Below, piece after piece: positions 8,425-14,629 of a stretch of DNA of 45,315 nt. Made by a program: the position numbers and the translations under genes. Within the stretch, counting starts at the first letter, position 1. Each line of letters begins with the position of its first letter. The notes beneath the pieces are model-generated. The model worked only from the letters and a program-made list of their open reading frames with translations. It was not told the origin of the DNA and ran no database searches. Source of the DNA: Elusimicrobiota bacterium. GTDB taxonomy: Bacteria; Elusimicrobiota; Elusimicrobia; UBA1565; UBA9628. The DNA is taken from assembly GCA_023249675.1 (NCBI GenBank), contig JAHFCE010000025.1:1-45315 (forward strand), written 5' to 3'.

Positions 8425-8681
8425 ATCGACTCGACATCATCAAAGCCGTCGCGAAAGTCCTGACCACCAAGGGCGAGGCCGCCCTCGCGGTTGAGACGAC
8501 CTTCGAGACCATCCGCGCTTCGCTCAATCGGAGCGACAAGGTCGTGATCTCAAACTTCGGGACTTTCCGCGTGAAGACCCGCCAGCCGAGAAGTGGCCGC
8601 AACCCGAAGACCGGAGAGCAGGTCAGCGTCCCGGCGCGCCGCGGCGTGCGCTTCAAGGCCTCAAAGAACCTGTTGGAGTAG
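8421..8681 (+). CDS. HU/IHF-family DNA-binding protein
   Basis: An 86-residue nucleoid protein that bends DNA as a dimer. The N-terminal helices (LDIIKAVAKVL), the DKVVISNFGTFRV strand and the DNA-inserting arm with GRNPKTGE are all present, followed by VRFKASKNL. Length is normal for HU or an IHF subunit, and the sequence does not distinguish them. The ATG overlaps the upstream stop by 4 bp, and a MerR-type gene begins 4 bp after the stop, a pairing known for ihfA-like genes. Confidence 0.95.
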   Translation: MNRLDIIKAVAKVLTTKGEAALAVETTFETIRASLNRSDKVVISNFGTFRVKTRQPRSGRNPKTGEQVSVPARRGVRFKASKNLLE

Positions 8682-8685
8682 GCGC

Positions 8686-9057
8686 GTGGAGCTGCCGTTC
8701 CTTCCCGACCGCGATTTCTTCACGATGCGCGAGGCCTCGCGCCTCGCGCAGGTGCCGCCGCACACTTTGCGGTACTGGGAAGGCCGTTTCGGACTATTAA
8801 GGCCGGCCCGCAGGGCCGGCGGGCACCGACGATACTCGCGCGCCGACCTGGAACTGATCCTCGAGATCAAGGACCTGCTCCAGCGCCGCAAAATGACCGT
8901 GGCCGGCGCGCGCCGCGCCCTGATCGACCGGCGTCGAGGAAAGACCCCATTCGACTCGCCCCTGACCGGCCACGCGCCCGGCGACAGCGCCCAGGCAAAG
9001 CTCCTGCGCGAGGTCCGCAAAGAGCTCAAGGCGATTCTTGAAGAGATGGGCCGCTGA
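8686..9057 (+). CDS. MerR-family transcriptional regulator
   Basis: A 123-residue protein starting at GTG, 4 bp after the HU/IHF gene. Residues about 11-80 form the winged helix of MerR proteins: FFTMREASRLAQV, HTLRYWEGRFGLLRP and GHRRYSRADLELI, followed by KDLLQRRKMTVAGARRAL. A short polar tail replaces any ligand-binding domain, and there is no metal-binding cysteine cluster. This compact form resembles the MerR-like proteins often encoded beside ihfA. The RPARRAGG stretch is encoded by a G+C-rich inverted repeat near 8801-8822. Target genes are unknown. Confidence 0.88.
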   Translation: MELPFLPDRDFFTMREASRLAQVPPHTLRYWEGRFGLLRPARRAGGHRRYSRADLELILEIKDLLQRRKMTVAGARRALIDRRRGKTPFDSPLTGHAPGDSAQAKLLREVRKELKAILEEMGR

Positions 9058-9068
9058 CCACACGTCTT

Positions 9069-9659
9069 ATGACCGCAGGTCAGGCAGCGCAAAATGTGAT
9101 TTTCTTTGGGCTGCCTGTCGCGATCTATGCCATCGTACGCTGGCGTTCAGGCCTGGCATTTTCTGAAATAAGAAGTCGATTGGGATTGGAGTTGGGCGAT
9201 AGCCGTTCGTATCTGGCTGCCCTTGCGATCACAATACCCACAACTCTCCTGACAATCTGGATCTCCCAGTGGACGAGTGGGTTCAAGGGCTCGACCATTG
9301 GCCCATTTGTCGGCGCACCCCCAACGCAAGCGATTATCGCGAGCTCATTCACTTATGGTTTCTTGGCCACCGGGTTTCCAGAAGAACTGTTGTTTCGAGG
9401 ACTCATCGCAGGCGCATTGTTCCGACGGAGCGCCTTCTGGAAGGCGAATCTGATGCAATCACTCGTTTTTACGATCCCGCATCTTCTTATTCTCTTCGTC
9501 GTACCCCGCCTTTGGCCGTTGGTGGTGTGTCTTCCGATGGGGCTCGGGCTCGCTTCTGGCTGGCTGCGCCGAACTTCAGGAAGTATTTGGCCGGGCGTTA
9601 TTCTGCATGCAGTTCCCAACATCGCGGGGGCTCTTTGGGTCGTCAATTGGAGTCAGTAA
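9069..9659 (+). CDS. CPBP-family intramembrane metalloprotease
   Basis: A 196-residue multi-pass membrane protein. The three CPBP (Abi/Rce1-like) signatures are present: PEELLFRG with the EExxxR core, SLVFTIPHL with FxxxH, and GVILHAVPN with HxxxN, each within or next to a hydrophobic segment. Members cleave or process prenylated or other membrane substrates, and some give self-immunity to bacteriocins; the substrate here is unknown. Codon third positions are visibly more A/T-rich than in the upstream genes, which suggests a different history, possibly transfer. The start is 11 bp after the merR stop. A hairpin at 9676-9697 follows the gene. Confidence 0.88.
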   Translation: MTAGQAAQNVIFFGLPVAIYAIVRWRSGLAFSEIRSRLGLELGDSRSYLAALAITIPTTLLTIWISQWTSGFKGSTIGPFVGAPPTQAIIASSFTYGFLATGFPEELLFRGLIAGALFRRSAFWKANLMQSLVFTIPHLLILFVVPRLWPLVVCLPMGLGLASGWLRRTSGSIWPGVILHAVPNIAGALWVVNWSQ

Positions 9660-9675
9660 TCAGGTTCCCATCGTG

Positions 9676-9697
9676 CGACTATCCTCAAGGATAGTCG
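9676..9697 (+). repeat. Short perfect hairpin downstream of the CPBP gene
   Basis: Arms CGACTATCC and GGATAGTCG (9 bp, perfect) enclose the tetraloop TCAA. It begins 17 bp after the CPBP stop. There is no U-run, so it may be a weak terminator or a 3'-end stabiliser. Confidence 0.5.
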
Positions 9698-9730
9698 ACG
9701 GTCACTCGTTGCCCAACACGGAGGTCAGCG

Positions 9731-9750
9731 AACTTGGTACGTACCAAGTT
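9731..9750. repeat. Perfect 20-bp palindrome upstream of the tRNA-Pro pair
   Basis: The sequence AACTTGGTAC-GTACCAAGTT is a perfect 10+10 bp palindrome without a loop, the form expected for a dimeric regulator's operator rather than an RNA hairpin. It lies 37 bp upstream of the predicted -35 for the tRNA-Pro genes and 71 bp after the CPBP stop. Confidence 0.5.
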
Positions 9751-9786
9751 GGGGGATAACTCGTAGCAGGGCCGGCAGGAAACCAG

Positions 9787-9815
9787 TTGCGCCAAGATGG
9801 ACAAAGAATTAAAAT
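9787..9815 (+). promoter_or_regulatory. Predicted promoter of the tRNA-Pro genes
   Basis: TTGCGC (-35) and TAAAAT (-10) are separated by 17 bp in the only A+T-rich part of this intergenic region. Transcription would begin about 45 nt upstream of the first tRNA-Pro. Confidence 0.5.
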
Positions 9816-9866
9816 AACCCGACGAGCGTTGAAGGGCGGTCTTTGGCCGCATGTCGCGCCCGCGGT

Positions 9867-9938
9867 CGGGGACTGGCTCAATGGTAGAGCGCTCCCTTGG
9901 GGTGGGAGAGGCTACAGGTTCGATTCCTGTGTCCCCGA
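9867..9938 (+). tRNA. tRNA-Pro (GGG anticodon)
   Basis: A full cloverleaf can be drawn. The acceptor is CGGGGAC/GTCCCCG with the C1-G72 pair typical of tRNA-Pro; the D arm is GCTC/GAGC; the anticodon stem CTCCC/GGGAG has loop TTGGGGT (anticodon at 9899-9901); the T arm ACAGG/CCTGT has loop TTCGATT. The discriminator is A and CCA is not encoded (CCG follows). Oddly, the acceptor helix continues outward as a perfect inverted repeat (9854-9873 with 9931-9950). Confidence 0.92.
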
Positions 9939-9966
9939 CCGCGGGCGCGAATTCGTTGCTCAATAT

Positions 9967-10042
9967 CGGGGTATAGCTCAATTGGCAGAGCGCTTGGTTC
10001 GGGACCAAGAGGTTCTCAGTTCAAGCCTGAGTACCCCGACCA
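9967..10042 (+). tRNA. tRNA-Pro (CGG anticodon)
   Basis: Acceptor CGGGGTA/TACCCCG, D arm GCTC/GAGC, anticodon stem CTTGG/CCAAG with loop TTCGGGA (anticodon CGG at 10000-10002), T arm CTCAG/CTGAG with loop TTCAAGC. The discriminator is A, and here the CCA end is encoded (10040-10042), unlike the tRNA-Pro 28 bp upstream. The two genes are presumably one transcript and end at the hairpin at 10064. Confidence 0.93.
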
Positions 10043-10063
10043 CTTTGTCGCACGCAGAATAGA

Positions 10064-10106
10064 CGCCGGCGGGCCCCGAGGCCCGGCCGGCGCCGTTTTT
10101 ATTTTG
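10064..10106 (+). terminator. Intrinsic terminator after the tRNA-Pro pair
   Basis: The G+C-rich arms CGCCGGCGGGCC and GGCCCGGCCGGCG pair with one bulged base around a CCGA loop. GCCG and a TTTTTATTTT run follow. Confidence 0.8.
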
Positions 10107-10138
10107 CCCCTTGCGCACGCCCTTGACAAATATTTAGA

Positions 10139-10423
10139 ATGTCAACCAACGACCCCTTGACGCGTCGACACCTCACGGTGAGAGGACGAGTGCAGGGGGT
10201 CGGCTTTCGGTGCTTCGCCCAAGAGACGGCCGAATCGCTCGGCCTGACCGGCTGGGTGCGCAACCGGGAGGACGGGGCGGTCGAAGCGGAAGCTCAGGGA
10301 ACGGTCGAGGTGATCGACGAATTCGTCGAACGCCTCAAAACAGTCCATCCCGTGGCGAGGGTCGACTTGATCGAGACAAGGTCGGTCGCCGTGCGCAGCG
10401 AAACATCTTTCAGGATCATCTAA
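10139..10423 (+). CDS. Acylphosphatase
   Basis: A 94-residue enzyme hydrolysing carboxyl-phosphate bonds. The signature GRVQGVGFR with the catalytic Arg is at residues 16-24, and the second motif GWVRNREDG carries the catalytic Asn. Length and the ferredoxin-like order of strands are normal. It starts 39 bp after the terminator of the tRNA-Pro genes, in an A+T-rich patch containing TTGACA (10123-10128), although no well-spaced -10 could be assigned. The sigma-factor gene begins within about 25 bp of its stop. Confidence 0.93.
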   Translation: MSTNDPLTRRHLTVRGRVQGVGFRCFAQETAESLGLTGWVRNREDGAVEAEAQGTVEVIDEFVERLKTVHPVARVDLIETRSVAVRSETSFRII

Positions 10424-10445
10424 AAGGGATTACACCGGGGGCTTT

Positions 10446-11477
10446 ATCGAACCTTCAACGGATACGACGAGCCAGTACTTCAAAGGCATCCAAAAGCTGG
10501 CGCTCGTCACGCGCGAGGAGATGCACGAGCTGTGGAAGAAAGCCAAGAGGGGCGACCGTGTCTCCAAACAGCGCATCATGGAGGCGAACCTGCGCCTCGT
10601 AGTACCCATCGCCAAGAAGTACCACCGCCAGGGCATCGACTTCATGGACCTCGTCGAGGAGGGCAACCTCGGCCTGATGCATTCGATCGACAAGTTTGAG
10701 CCCTCGAAGGGCTATCGCTTCTCGACCTACTCCTCTTATTGGATCGAGCAGTCCATCCGCCGCGCGGTCGAGGAGACGAGCAAGACCATCCGCATCCCGC
10801 CGCACGCGTGGGAGGCCCTGCGCAAGTGGCTGAAGATGTGGGAGAAGATGCACGTCAAGCTCGGCCGCGATCCGTCCTTAGCCGAGATGGCGCGCGCGAT
10901 GCACTGGACCGCGCGCCAGGTGCGCGGCGTGCTCGACGCGGCCGAGGCCGCCAAGGGCATGGGCTCCTTCGACGCCCCGATCGACTCGGGCGACGACAAC
11001 ATCACGGTCGAGGACATGATCGCCGAGACCACGGCACAGTCTCCCGAGAACCTGATCGGCGTACTGAAGCTTCACGATGAGCTGCACCAGGCCCTGCGCG
11101 AGATCGGCGAGCGCGAGCGGATGATTCTTGAATTTCGCCACGGCCTCACCGGCCAGACGCCCATGACGCTCGAGGAGGTGGGCAAGCGCCTGCGCCTGTC
11201 TCGCGAGCGCATCCGCCAGATCGAGGAGCGCGCGCTCCTGCGCCTGCGCCGCGTGGCCAACCGCATGGGCCTCATCGAAGTGGACGAGGGCGGCCGCCGC
11301 GGACCAACGAACCTCCAGCCCGGCTTCTCCTCACCCAAACTCAAGACCGACATCCTGGGCCAGACCATCCCGGCTGGACGCAAGACCGCTCCATCGGCTC
11401 CGCAGACGATGCGGCGCCAGCCGCGCAAGCTCGTCTTCCTGGCTTCCGTCAAGGGCAAGAAAAAGAAGAAGAGATGA
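10446..11477 (+). CDS. RNA polymerase sigma-70 family factor (group-2-like), start uncertain
   Basis: The frame shows sigma regions in order: a region 1.2-like DTTSQYFKGIQ, region 2 (ANLRLVVPIAKKY, DLVEEGNLGLMHSIDKFEP, RFSTYSSYWIEQSIRRA), region 3, and region 4.2 (TLEEVGKRLRLSRERIRQIEERALLRLRR). Region 1.1 is absent and the promoter-reading part of region 2.4 differs from housekeeping RpoD, so a group 2 (RpoS-like) factor is likely. The first ATG (10521) would remove the region 1.2 segment. No ATG, GTG or TTG occurs between the frame's entry and 10521; ATC at 10446, 5 nt after GGGGG, is the best non-standard guess. A roughly 80-residue tail ends in KGKKKKKR. The stop overlaps the apt start (ATGA). 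Confidence 0.85.
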   Translation: MEPSTDTTSQYFKGIQKLALVTREEMHELWKKAKRGDRVSKQRIMEANLRLVVPIAKKYHRQGIDFMDLVEEGNLGLMHSIDKFEPSKGYRFSTYSSYWIEQSIRRAVEETSKTIRIPPHAWEALRKWLKMWEKMHVKLGRDPSLAEMARAMHWTARQVRGVLDAAEAAKGMGSFDAPIDSGDDNITVEDMIAETTAQSPENLIGVLKLHDELHQALREIGERERMILEFRHGLTGQTPMTLEEVGKRLRLSRERIRQIEERALLRLRRVANRMGLIEVDEGGRRGPTNLQPGFSSPKLKTDILGQTIPAGRKTAPSAPQTMRRQPRKLVFLASVKGKKKKKR

Positions 11478-11995
11478 ACATAAAAGATCTCAAAGCGCTG
11501 ATCCAGGACGTCCCCGATTTTCCAAAGAAGGGCATCGTCTTCAAGGACATCACCCCGCTACTGGCCGATCCCAAGGGCTTTGCCGCCGTGATCGAAGGCC
11601 TGATCGCCCCGTTCCAGCAGATGGGCATCCAGATCGTGGCGGGCGTGGAGTCGCGCGGGTTCCTGTTGGCGCCGGCGATGGCCGCACGCCTAGGGGCGGG
11701 CATCGTCCCGCTGCGCAAGAAAGGAAAACTCCCGCGCAAGGTCCATTCCGCAAGCTACGACCTCGAGTACGGCACGGACTCGATCGAGGCCCATGCCGAC
11801 GCCTTTCCCAGGAACAGCCGGGTCCTGCTGGTGGACGACGTTCTGGCCACGGGCGGGACCGCCGCGGCCGCCACCTCTTTAATCAAGGCCCTGGGCGGCC
11901 AGCTGGTCGGCAGCGCCTTCCTGATCGAGCTCGCCTTCCTCAATGGCCGCAAGAAGCTGGCCGGCCAGAATATCCACTCCCTGCTGACTTACTGA
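11474..11995 (+). CDS. apt: Adenine phosphoribosyltransferase
   Basis: A 173-residue purine-salvage enzyme converting adenine and PRPP to AMP. Family motifs are DFPKKGIVFKDITPLL at the N-terminus, AGVESRGFLLAP, VPLRKKGKLP in the flexible loop, and the PRPP-binding VLLVDDVLATGGT. Length is normal. Its ATG overlaps the sigma-factor stop by 4 bp. A nucleoside kinase and a YfiH-type enzyme elsewhere in the window add to a nucleoside-salvage capacity. Confidence 0.96.
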   Translation: MNIKDLKALIQDVPDFPKKGIVFKDITPLLADPKGFAAVIEGLIAPFQQMGIQIVAGVESRGFLLAPAMAARLGAGIVPLRKKGKLPRKVHSASYDLEYGTDSIEAHADAFPRNSRVLLVDDVLATGGTAAAATSLIKALGGQLVGSAFLIELAFLNGRKKLAGQNIHSLLTY

Positions 11996-12012
11996 ACGCG
12001 GGGTTTATAAGC

Positions 12013-12018
12013 TATTAT
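12013..12018 (+). promoter_or_regulatory. -10 hexamer upstream of tRNA-Arg
   Basis: TATTAT lies 24 nt before the tRNA-Arg 5' end in a short A+T-rich spot. The best -35 candidate, TTACTG at 11989-11994 (18-bp spacing), is poor. Confidence 0.35.
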
Positions 12019-12042
12019 GGCTATCCCGTACAGGGGTCTAAT

Positions 12043-12114
12043 GCCTCGATAGCTCAATGGATAGAGCTACTCCGTCCTAAGGAGAAGATGGGGGTTCGAT
12101 TCCCTCTCGGGGCA
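12043..12114 (+). tRNA. tRNA-Arg (CCT anticodon)
   Basis: The acceptor GCCTCGA/TCGGGGC has one G-U pair, the D arm is GCTC/GAGC, the anticodon loop GTCCTAA has anticodon CCT at 12076-12078, and the T arm GGGGG/CCCTC has loop TTCGATT. The outermost anticodon-stem pair is an A-A mismatch. The discriminator is A and CCA is not encoded. The 3' half is copied twice in the next 90 bp, once inverted and once direct. Confidence 0.88.
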
Positions 12115-12203
12115 AGATTTTGGGTGGGAATCGAACACCCATCTTCGATATGAAAGATAAGGTGCCGCAGGCACCGTGGGGGTTCGATTCCCTCTCGGGG
12201 CAA
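12084..12203 (+). repeat. Copies of the tRNA-Arg 3' half: one inverted, one direct
   Basis: Bases 12089-12115 (T arm through acceptor and AA) recur exactly at 12177-12203, 88 bp downstream. Between them, 12126-12146 is the reverse complement of 12084-12104 at 20 of 21 positions. A small hairpin, GGTGCC-GCA-GGCACC, lies at 12161-12175. The pattern resembles the scar of an element that used the tRNA 3' end as attachment site, or a rearranged duplicate; no integrase remains in the window. Confidence 0.75.
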
Positions 12204-12231
12204 ACGCTCTCACTCAAGGATTAAACTTCCC

Positions 12232-12900
12232 ATGTCGACCGAAAAGCACTGGACGAGCAAGCAGTCCGTCAAGCATGATGAGGTGCGCGATTTCTTCGCT
12301 CAGGGCCTCGATCTGGCCCTGTTGCATCGGCGCGAGGTCGTGATAGGGGCCGCGGGTGTAGCCGTCCTCGGCGCGCTGATCGGCCTTTACGTCTACTCGC
12401 GCGCCGCCAAAGAGAATGAGGCCTGGGACAAGCTGGCGATGGCCGAAGCCTATTCCTATTATGGGCGCCCTCAGGAAGCCGCCGTCGCGCTCGCCGAAGT
12501 GACCGCGCAGAACGCCAGCCCCACCGCCGCCGGCCTTGCCGGCCTGATGCAAAGCGAGCTGAAGCAGTCGAAAGGGGAGCACGACATGGCCCTGGCTTCC
12601 CTTACGCATGCCGCCGAGATAGCGCCCGAGCCACTCAAACCGTTCGCCTTGGCCGAAAAAGTCACCGCCCTGGAGGCCGCCGGAAAGCCCGCCGAGTGCG
12701 TCGCCGCAGCGCAGTCTTTCCTGGACGCGAATGCCGACCATTTCCTCGGCCCTCAGGTGTGCGAGGTCATGGCGCGCTGCCAGCTGGCGGCCGGACAGGC
12801 TGACGCCGCGCGCGCCACTTGGCAGAAAATCTCGCTCCAGTATCCCGACACGCCTTGGGCGGCGCGCGCGAACGCCCGGCTTCAACCGCCTACTCAATAA
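12232..12900 (+). CDS. YfgM-like membrane-anchored TPR protein
   Basis: A 222-residue protein. After a short cytoplasmic segment, residues about 37-55 (VVIGAAGVAVLGALIGLYVY) form a single membrane anchor. The rest is helical with TPR-like pairs: AWDKLAMAEAYSYYGRPQEAAVALAEV, LAGLMQSELKQSKGEHDMALASLTHAAEIAPE and AAGQADAARATWQKISLQYPDTPWA. This layout matches YfgM/ancillary SecYEG translocon-type proteins (TPR_21 family), which link the translocon to periplasmic chaperones; the function here is inferred from architecture only. A hairpin at 12919-12946 follows. Confidence 0.7.
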   Translation: MSTEKHWTSKQSVKHDEVRDFFAQGLDLALLHRREVVIGAAGVAVLGALIGLYVYSRAAKENEAWDKLAMAEAYSYYGRPQEAAVALAEVTAQNASPTAAGLAGLMQSELKQSKGEHDMALASLTHAAEIAPEPLKPFALAEKVTALEAAGKPAECVAAAQSFLDANADHFLGPQVCEVMARCQLAAGQADAARATWQKISLQYPDTPWAARANARLQPPTQ

Positions 12901-12918
12901 CACTCGATGGTAAAGATT

Positions 12919-12946
12919 GGACCGCGAGGCCCCATAGGCCGGGTCC
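12919..12946 (+). terminator. Possible terminator hairpin after the YfgM-like gene
   Basis: The outer arms GGACC/GGTCC and inner arms GGCC/GGCC form a stem downstream of the stop, but there is no U-run. It may stabilise the 3' end rather than terminate. Confidence 0.35.
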
Positions 12947-12966
12947 GTTCAGTGCGTGATAAACAG

Positions 12967-12996
12967 TTGACAAAGCCAAAAGGCCTTTGCTAGATT
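12967..12996 (+). promoter_or_regulatory. Strong sigma-70-type promoter for the first barrel gene
   Basis: A perfect TTGACA (12967-12972) and TAGATT (12991-12996) are 18 bp apart, with a TGC extension before the -10. Predicted transcription starts near 13003 and leaves a leader of about 130 nt before the ATG at 13132. Confidence 0.8.
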
Positions 12997-13045
12997 CGGT
13001 CCGTTGCATTCGCAAGGAGCCGCAAGAACTGGCGCTCCTGTCGTA

Positions 13046-13104
13046 CGTAGGCCCCGTCAAAGGCGGGGTATGACGTGAGTATCCCCGCTGAAACGGGGCT
13101 TACG
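13046..13104 (+). promoter_or_regulatory. Structured 5' leader with alternative helices
   Basis: Two local hairpins can form: GCCCCG/CGGGGT (13051-13069) and CCCCG/CGGGG (13083-13098). Alternatively, 13046-13057 (CGTAGGCCCCGT) pairs with 13093-13104 (ACGGGGCTTACG) over 12 bp including one G-U, which would destroy both local hairpins. The Shine-Dalgarno (AAGAGAGG) lies 9 nt further on, so the switch could affect ribosome access. No known riboswitch class is recognised. Confidence 0.45.
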
Positions 13105-13131
13105 ATACAAACAAGAGAGGATAAAAGAGCA

Positions 13132-14547
13132 ATGAAAAAGCTCCTGGGAATGACGTTAGCCCTGGCCATGTTCGTGCCGGCCGGTGCGAATGCTGAGTTG
13201 TTGAAGAACTTCAAGGTCGGCGGTCAGCTGGACATCCAGACGACCTCCGCCCGCAACGTCACGGACTTCGTGACGCGTCCCAACCACGCTGGCGGCGGCT
13301 CAGGCCCCGGCGCCGCAGCCGCATCGAACAACGACCGCATCGGCACGGCGACGACCCGTGTAATCCTCAAGATGGACTGGGACCTGCTCGATGACGTGCA
13401 CTCCCGCACGACCCTCGTCAAGGGGGCGTGGAACAACGTCGCTCGTACCTACGGTGCGGCCTCGCAGAGTCTCACCACCATCGAGGGCGCGGTGTTCGTT
13501 GAGGAAGCCAATGTCAAGATCGACAAGGTGTTCGGCGCCCTGGACGTGACGGCCGGCCGTCAGTTCTACGGTGAAGAGGGCGACCTCGTCATCTATTTCG
13601 GACCGCGCGACAATTACGGTCTGAGCATCAGCGCGCTCGACGTCTTCCGGGCGGACTGGAACGGCGAGCACATGGCGGTCACCGGCATCGCCGGCAAGAT
13701 CGCCGACGTCGTCGCTGTCGGTACCACCGGCGGCGCGGCGACCGACCTGCGCGGCGTCACTGTCTCCTGCAAGATGCATGAGATGGTCAAGCCGAGCTTC
13801 TACGTCTACAACCAGGTGACTCATCGGGCCTCAGCTGTCGCTGCGCTCAAAAACGACAACCTGTGGGTTGCCGGAGTGAAGGCGAAGATCGCCACGGGCG
13901 GACTGTCCGCCAGTGTGGAGCTCGCGAAGAACTTCGGGGAGAACCGGCCGCTGGCGGGCGCGGCGGACCCGACCTCCGGAAACTACAAGGGTTACGCGAT
14001 CCAGGCCAAGGCGGGCTATAAGCTCGACTTGTCCAATGTCGGCACGGTCAACCCGTGGGGTGAGTTCGGCCTCGGCACCGGCGATGCCAACTTCAACGCC
14101 TACGGCAACAACACCTTCACGGCGATCGCCACGGACTATCGCCCGGGTGGGATCTACGGCCGCTTCGACCAAGGCGCGGCCGTTGTGGGCGCTTCCGCTC
14201 TCGGCGCGGCAGGTGTTGCCGGCGCGTCGAACGGTCTGGCCAATCGCATCATCTGGGGTCTCGGCGTCAAGGGTACCCCGACCGCACTCAACAAGCTGAC
14301 CGCGGGCCTGGCGTTCTATCGTTACGCCTACCACCGCGTGGCACCAAGCGCCGCCGGTACCAAGTCGTCGCGCAACATCGGCGCGGAAGTCAATGTCACA
14401 GGCGAGTGGAAGCACTCGGAGAACGTGTCCTTTAAGGCCACGGCCGCCTCGTTCAAGCCCGGCGCGTCCATAGCGGACCTCAAGGGCGCCAACGCACCGC
14501 TCAACCCGGCCGTCATGCTGGCCGGCGACGTCTGCATCAAGTTCTAA
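13132..14547 (+). CDS. Outer-membrane porin-like beta-barrel protein
   Basis: A 471-residue exported protein. The signal peptide MKKLLGMTLALAMFVPAGANA is followed by long alternating-polarity strands typical of outer-membrane barrels (FKVGGQLDIQTTSA, TRVILKMDWDLL, ALDVTAGRQFYGEEGDLVIYFGPRDNYGLS). The chain ends in CIKF with a terminal Phe, as expected for recognition by the BAM machinery. No specific porin family was recognised. Strong promoter, long leader, AAGAGAGG ribosome site and a dedicated terminator suggest an abundant product. The in-frame GTG at 13075 would put the signal peptide internally and was rejected. Confidence 0.8.
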   Translation: MKKLLGMTLALAMFVPAGANAELLKNFKVGGQLDIQTTSARNVTDFVTRPNHAGGGSGPGAAAASNNDRIGTATTRVILKMDWDLLDDVHSRTTLVKGAWNNVARTYGAASQSLTTIEGAVFVEEANVKIDKVFGALDVTAGRQFYGEEGDLVIYFGPRDNYGLSISALDVFRADWNGEHMAVTGIAGKIADVVAVGTTGGAATDLRGVTVSCKMHEMVKPSFYVYNQVTHRASAVAALKNDNLWVAGVKAKIATGGLSASVELAKNFGENRPLAGAADPTSGNYKGYAIQAKAGYKLDLSNVGTVNPWGEFGLGTGDANFNAYGNNTFTAIATDYRPGGIYGRFDQGAAVVGASALGAAGVAGASNGLANRIIWGLGVKGTPTALNKLTAGLAFYRYAYHRVAPSAAGTKSSRNIGAEVNVTGEWKHSENVSFKATAASFKPGASIADLKGANAPLNPAVMLAGDVCIKF

Positions 14548-14575
14548 GGATCACTTCCTAAAAGAACCGTAAAAG

Positions 14576-14613
14576 ACCCCCCGGCCTAAACGGCCGGGGG
14601 GTTCTTTTTTTTT
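14576..14613 (+). terminator. Intrinsic terminator after the first barrel gene
   Basis: An 11-bp perfect stem, ACCCCCCGGCC/GGCCGGGGGGT, with loop TAAAC is followed by a TTCTTTTTTTTT run. Confidence 0.93.
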
Positions 14614-14621
14614 GCTAGGAT
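14613..14621 (+). promoter_or_regulatory. Extended -10 (TGC-TAGGAT) just before the second barrel gene
   Basis: TGCTAGGAT follows the U-run of the upstream terminator and ends 8 nt before the ATG at 14630. No -35 is visible. It would give a leaderless or nearly leaderless mRNA. Confidence 0.45.
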
Positions 14622-14629
14622 TGCGAACG

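Noticed and set aside
8801-8822. G+C-rich inverted repeat inside the MerR gene
   Set aside because: It encodes an in-frame RPARRAGG stretch at a normal position of the winged helix and is probably a by-product of Arg/Ala/Gly codons.
9685-10008. Minus-strand open frame of about 107 codons upstream of and over the first tRNA-Pro
   Set aside because: It runs antisense through a tRNA gene and its flanking inverted repeat, and its translation has no domain-like pattern; a frame there is expected from tRNA sequence.
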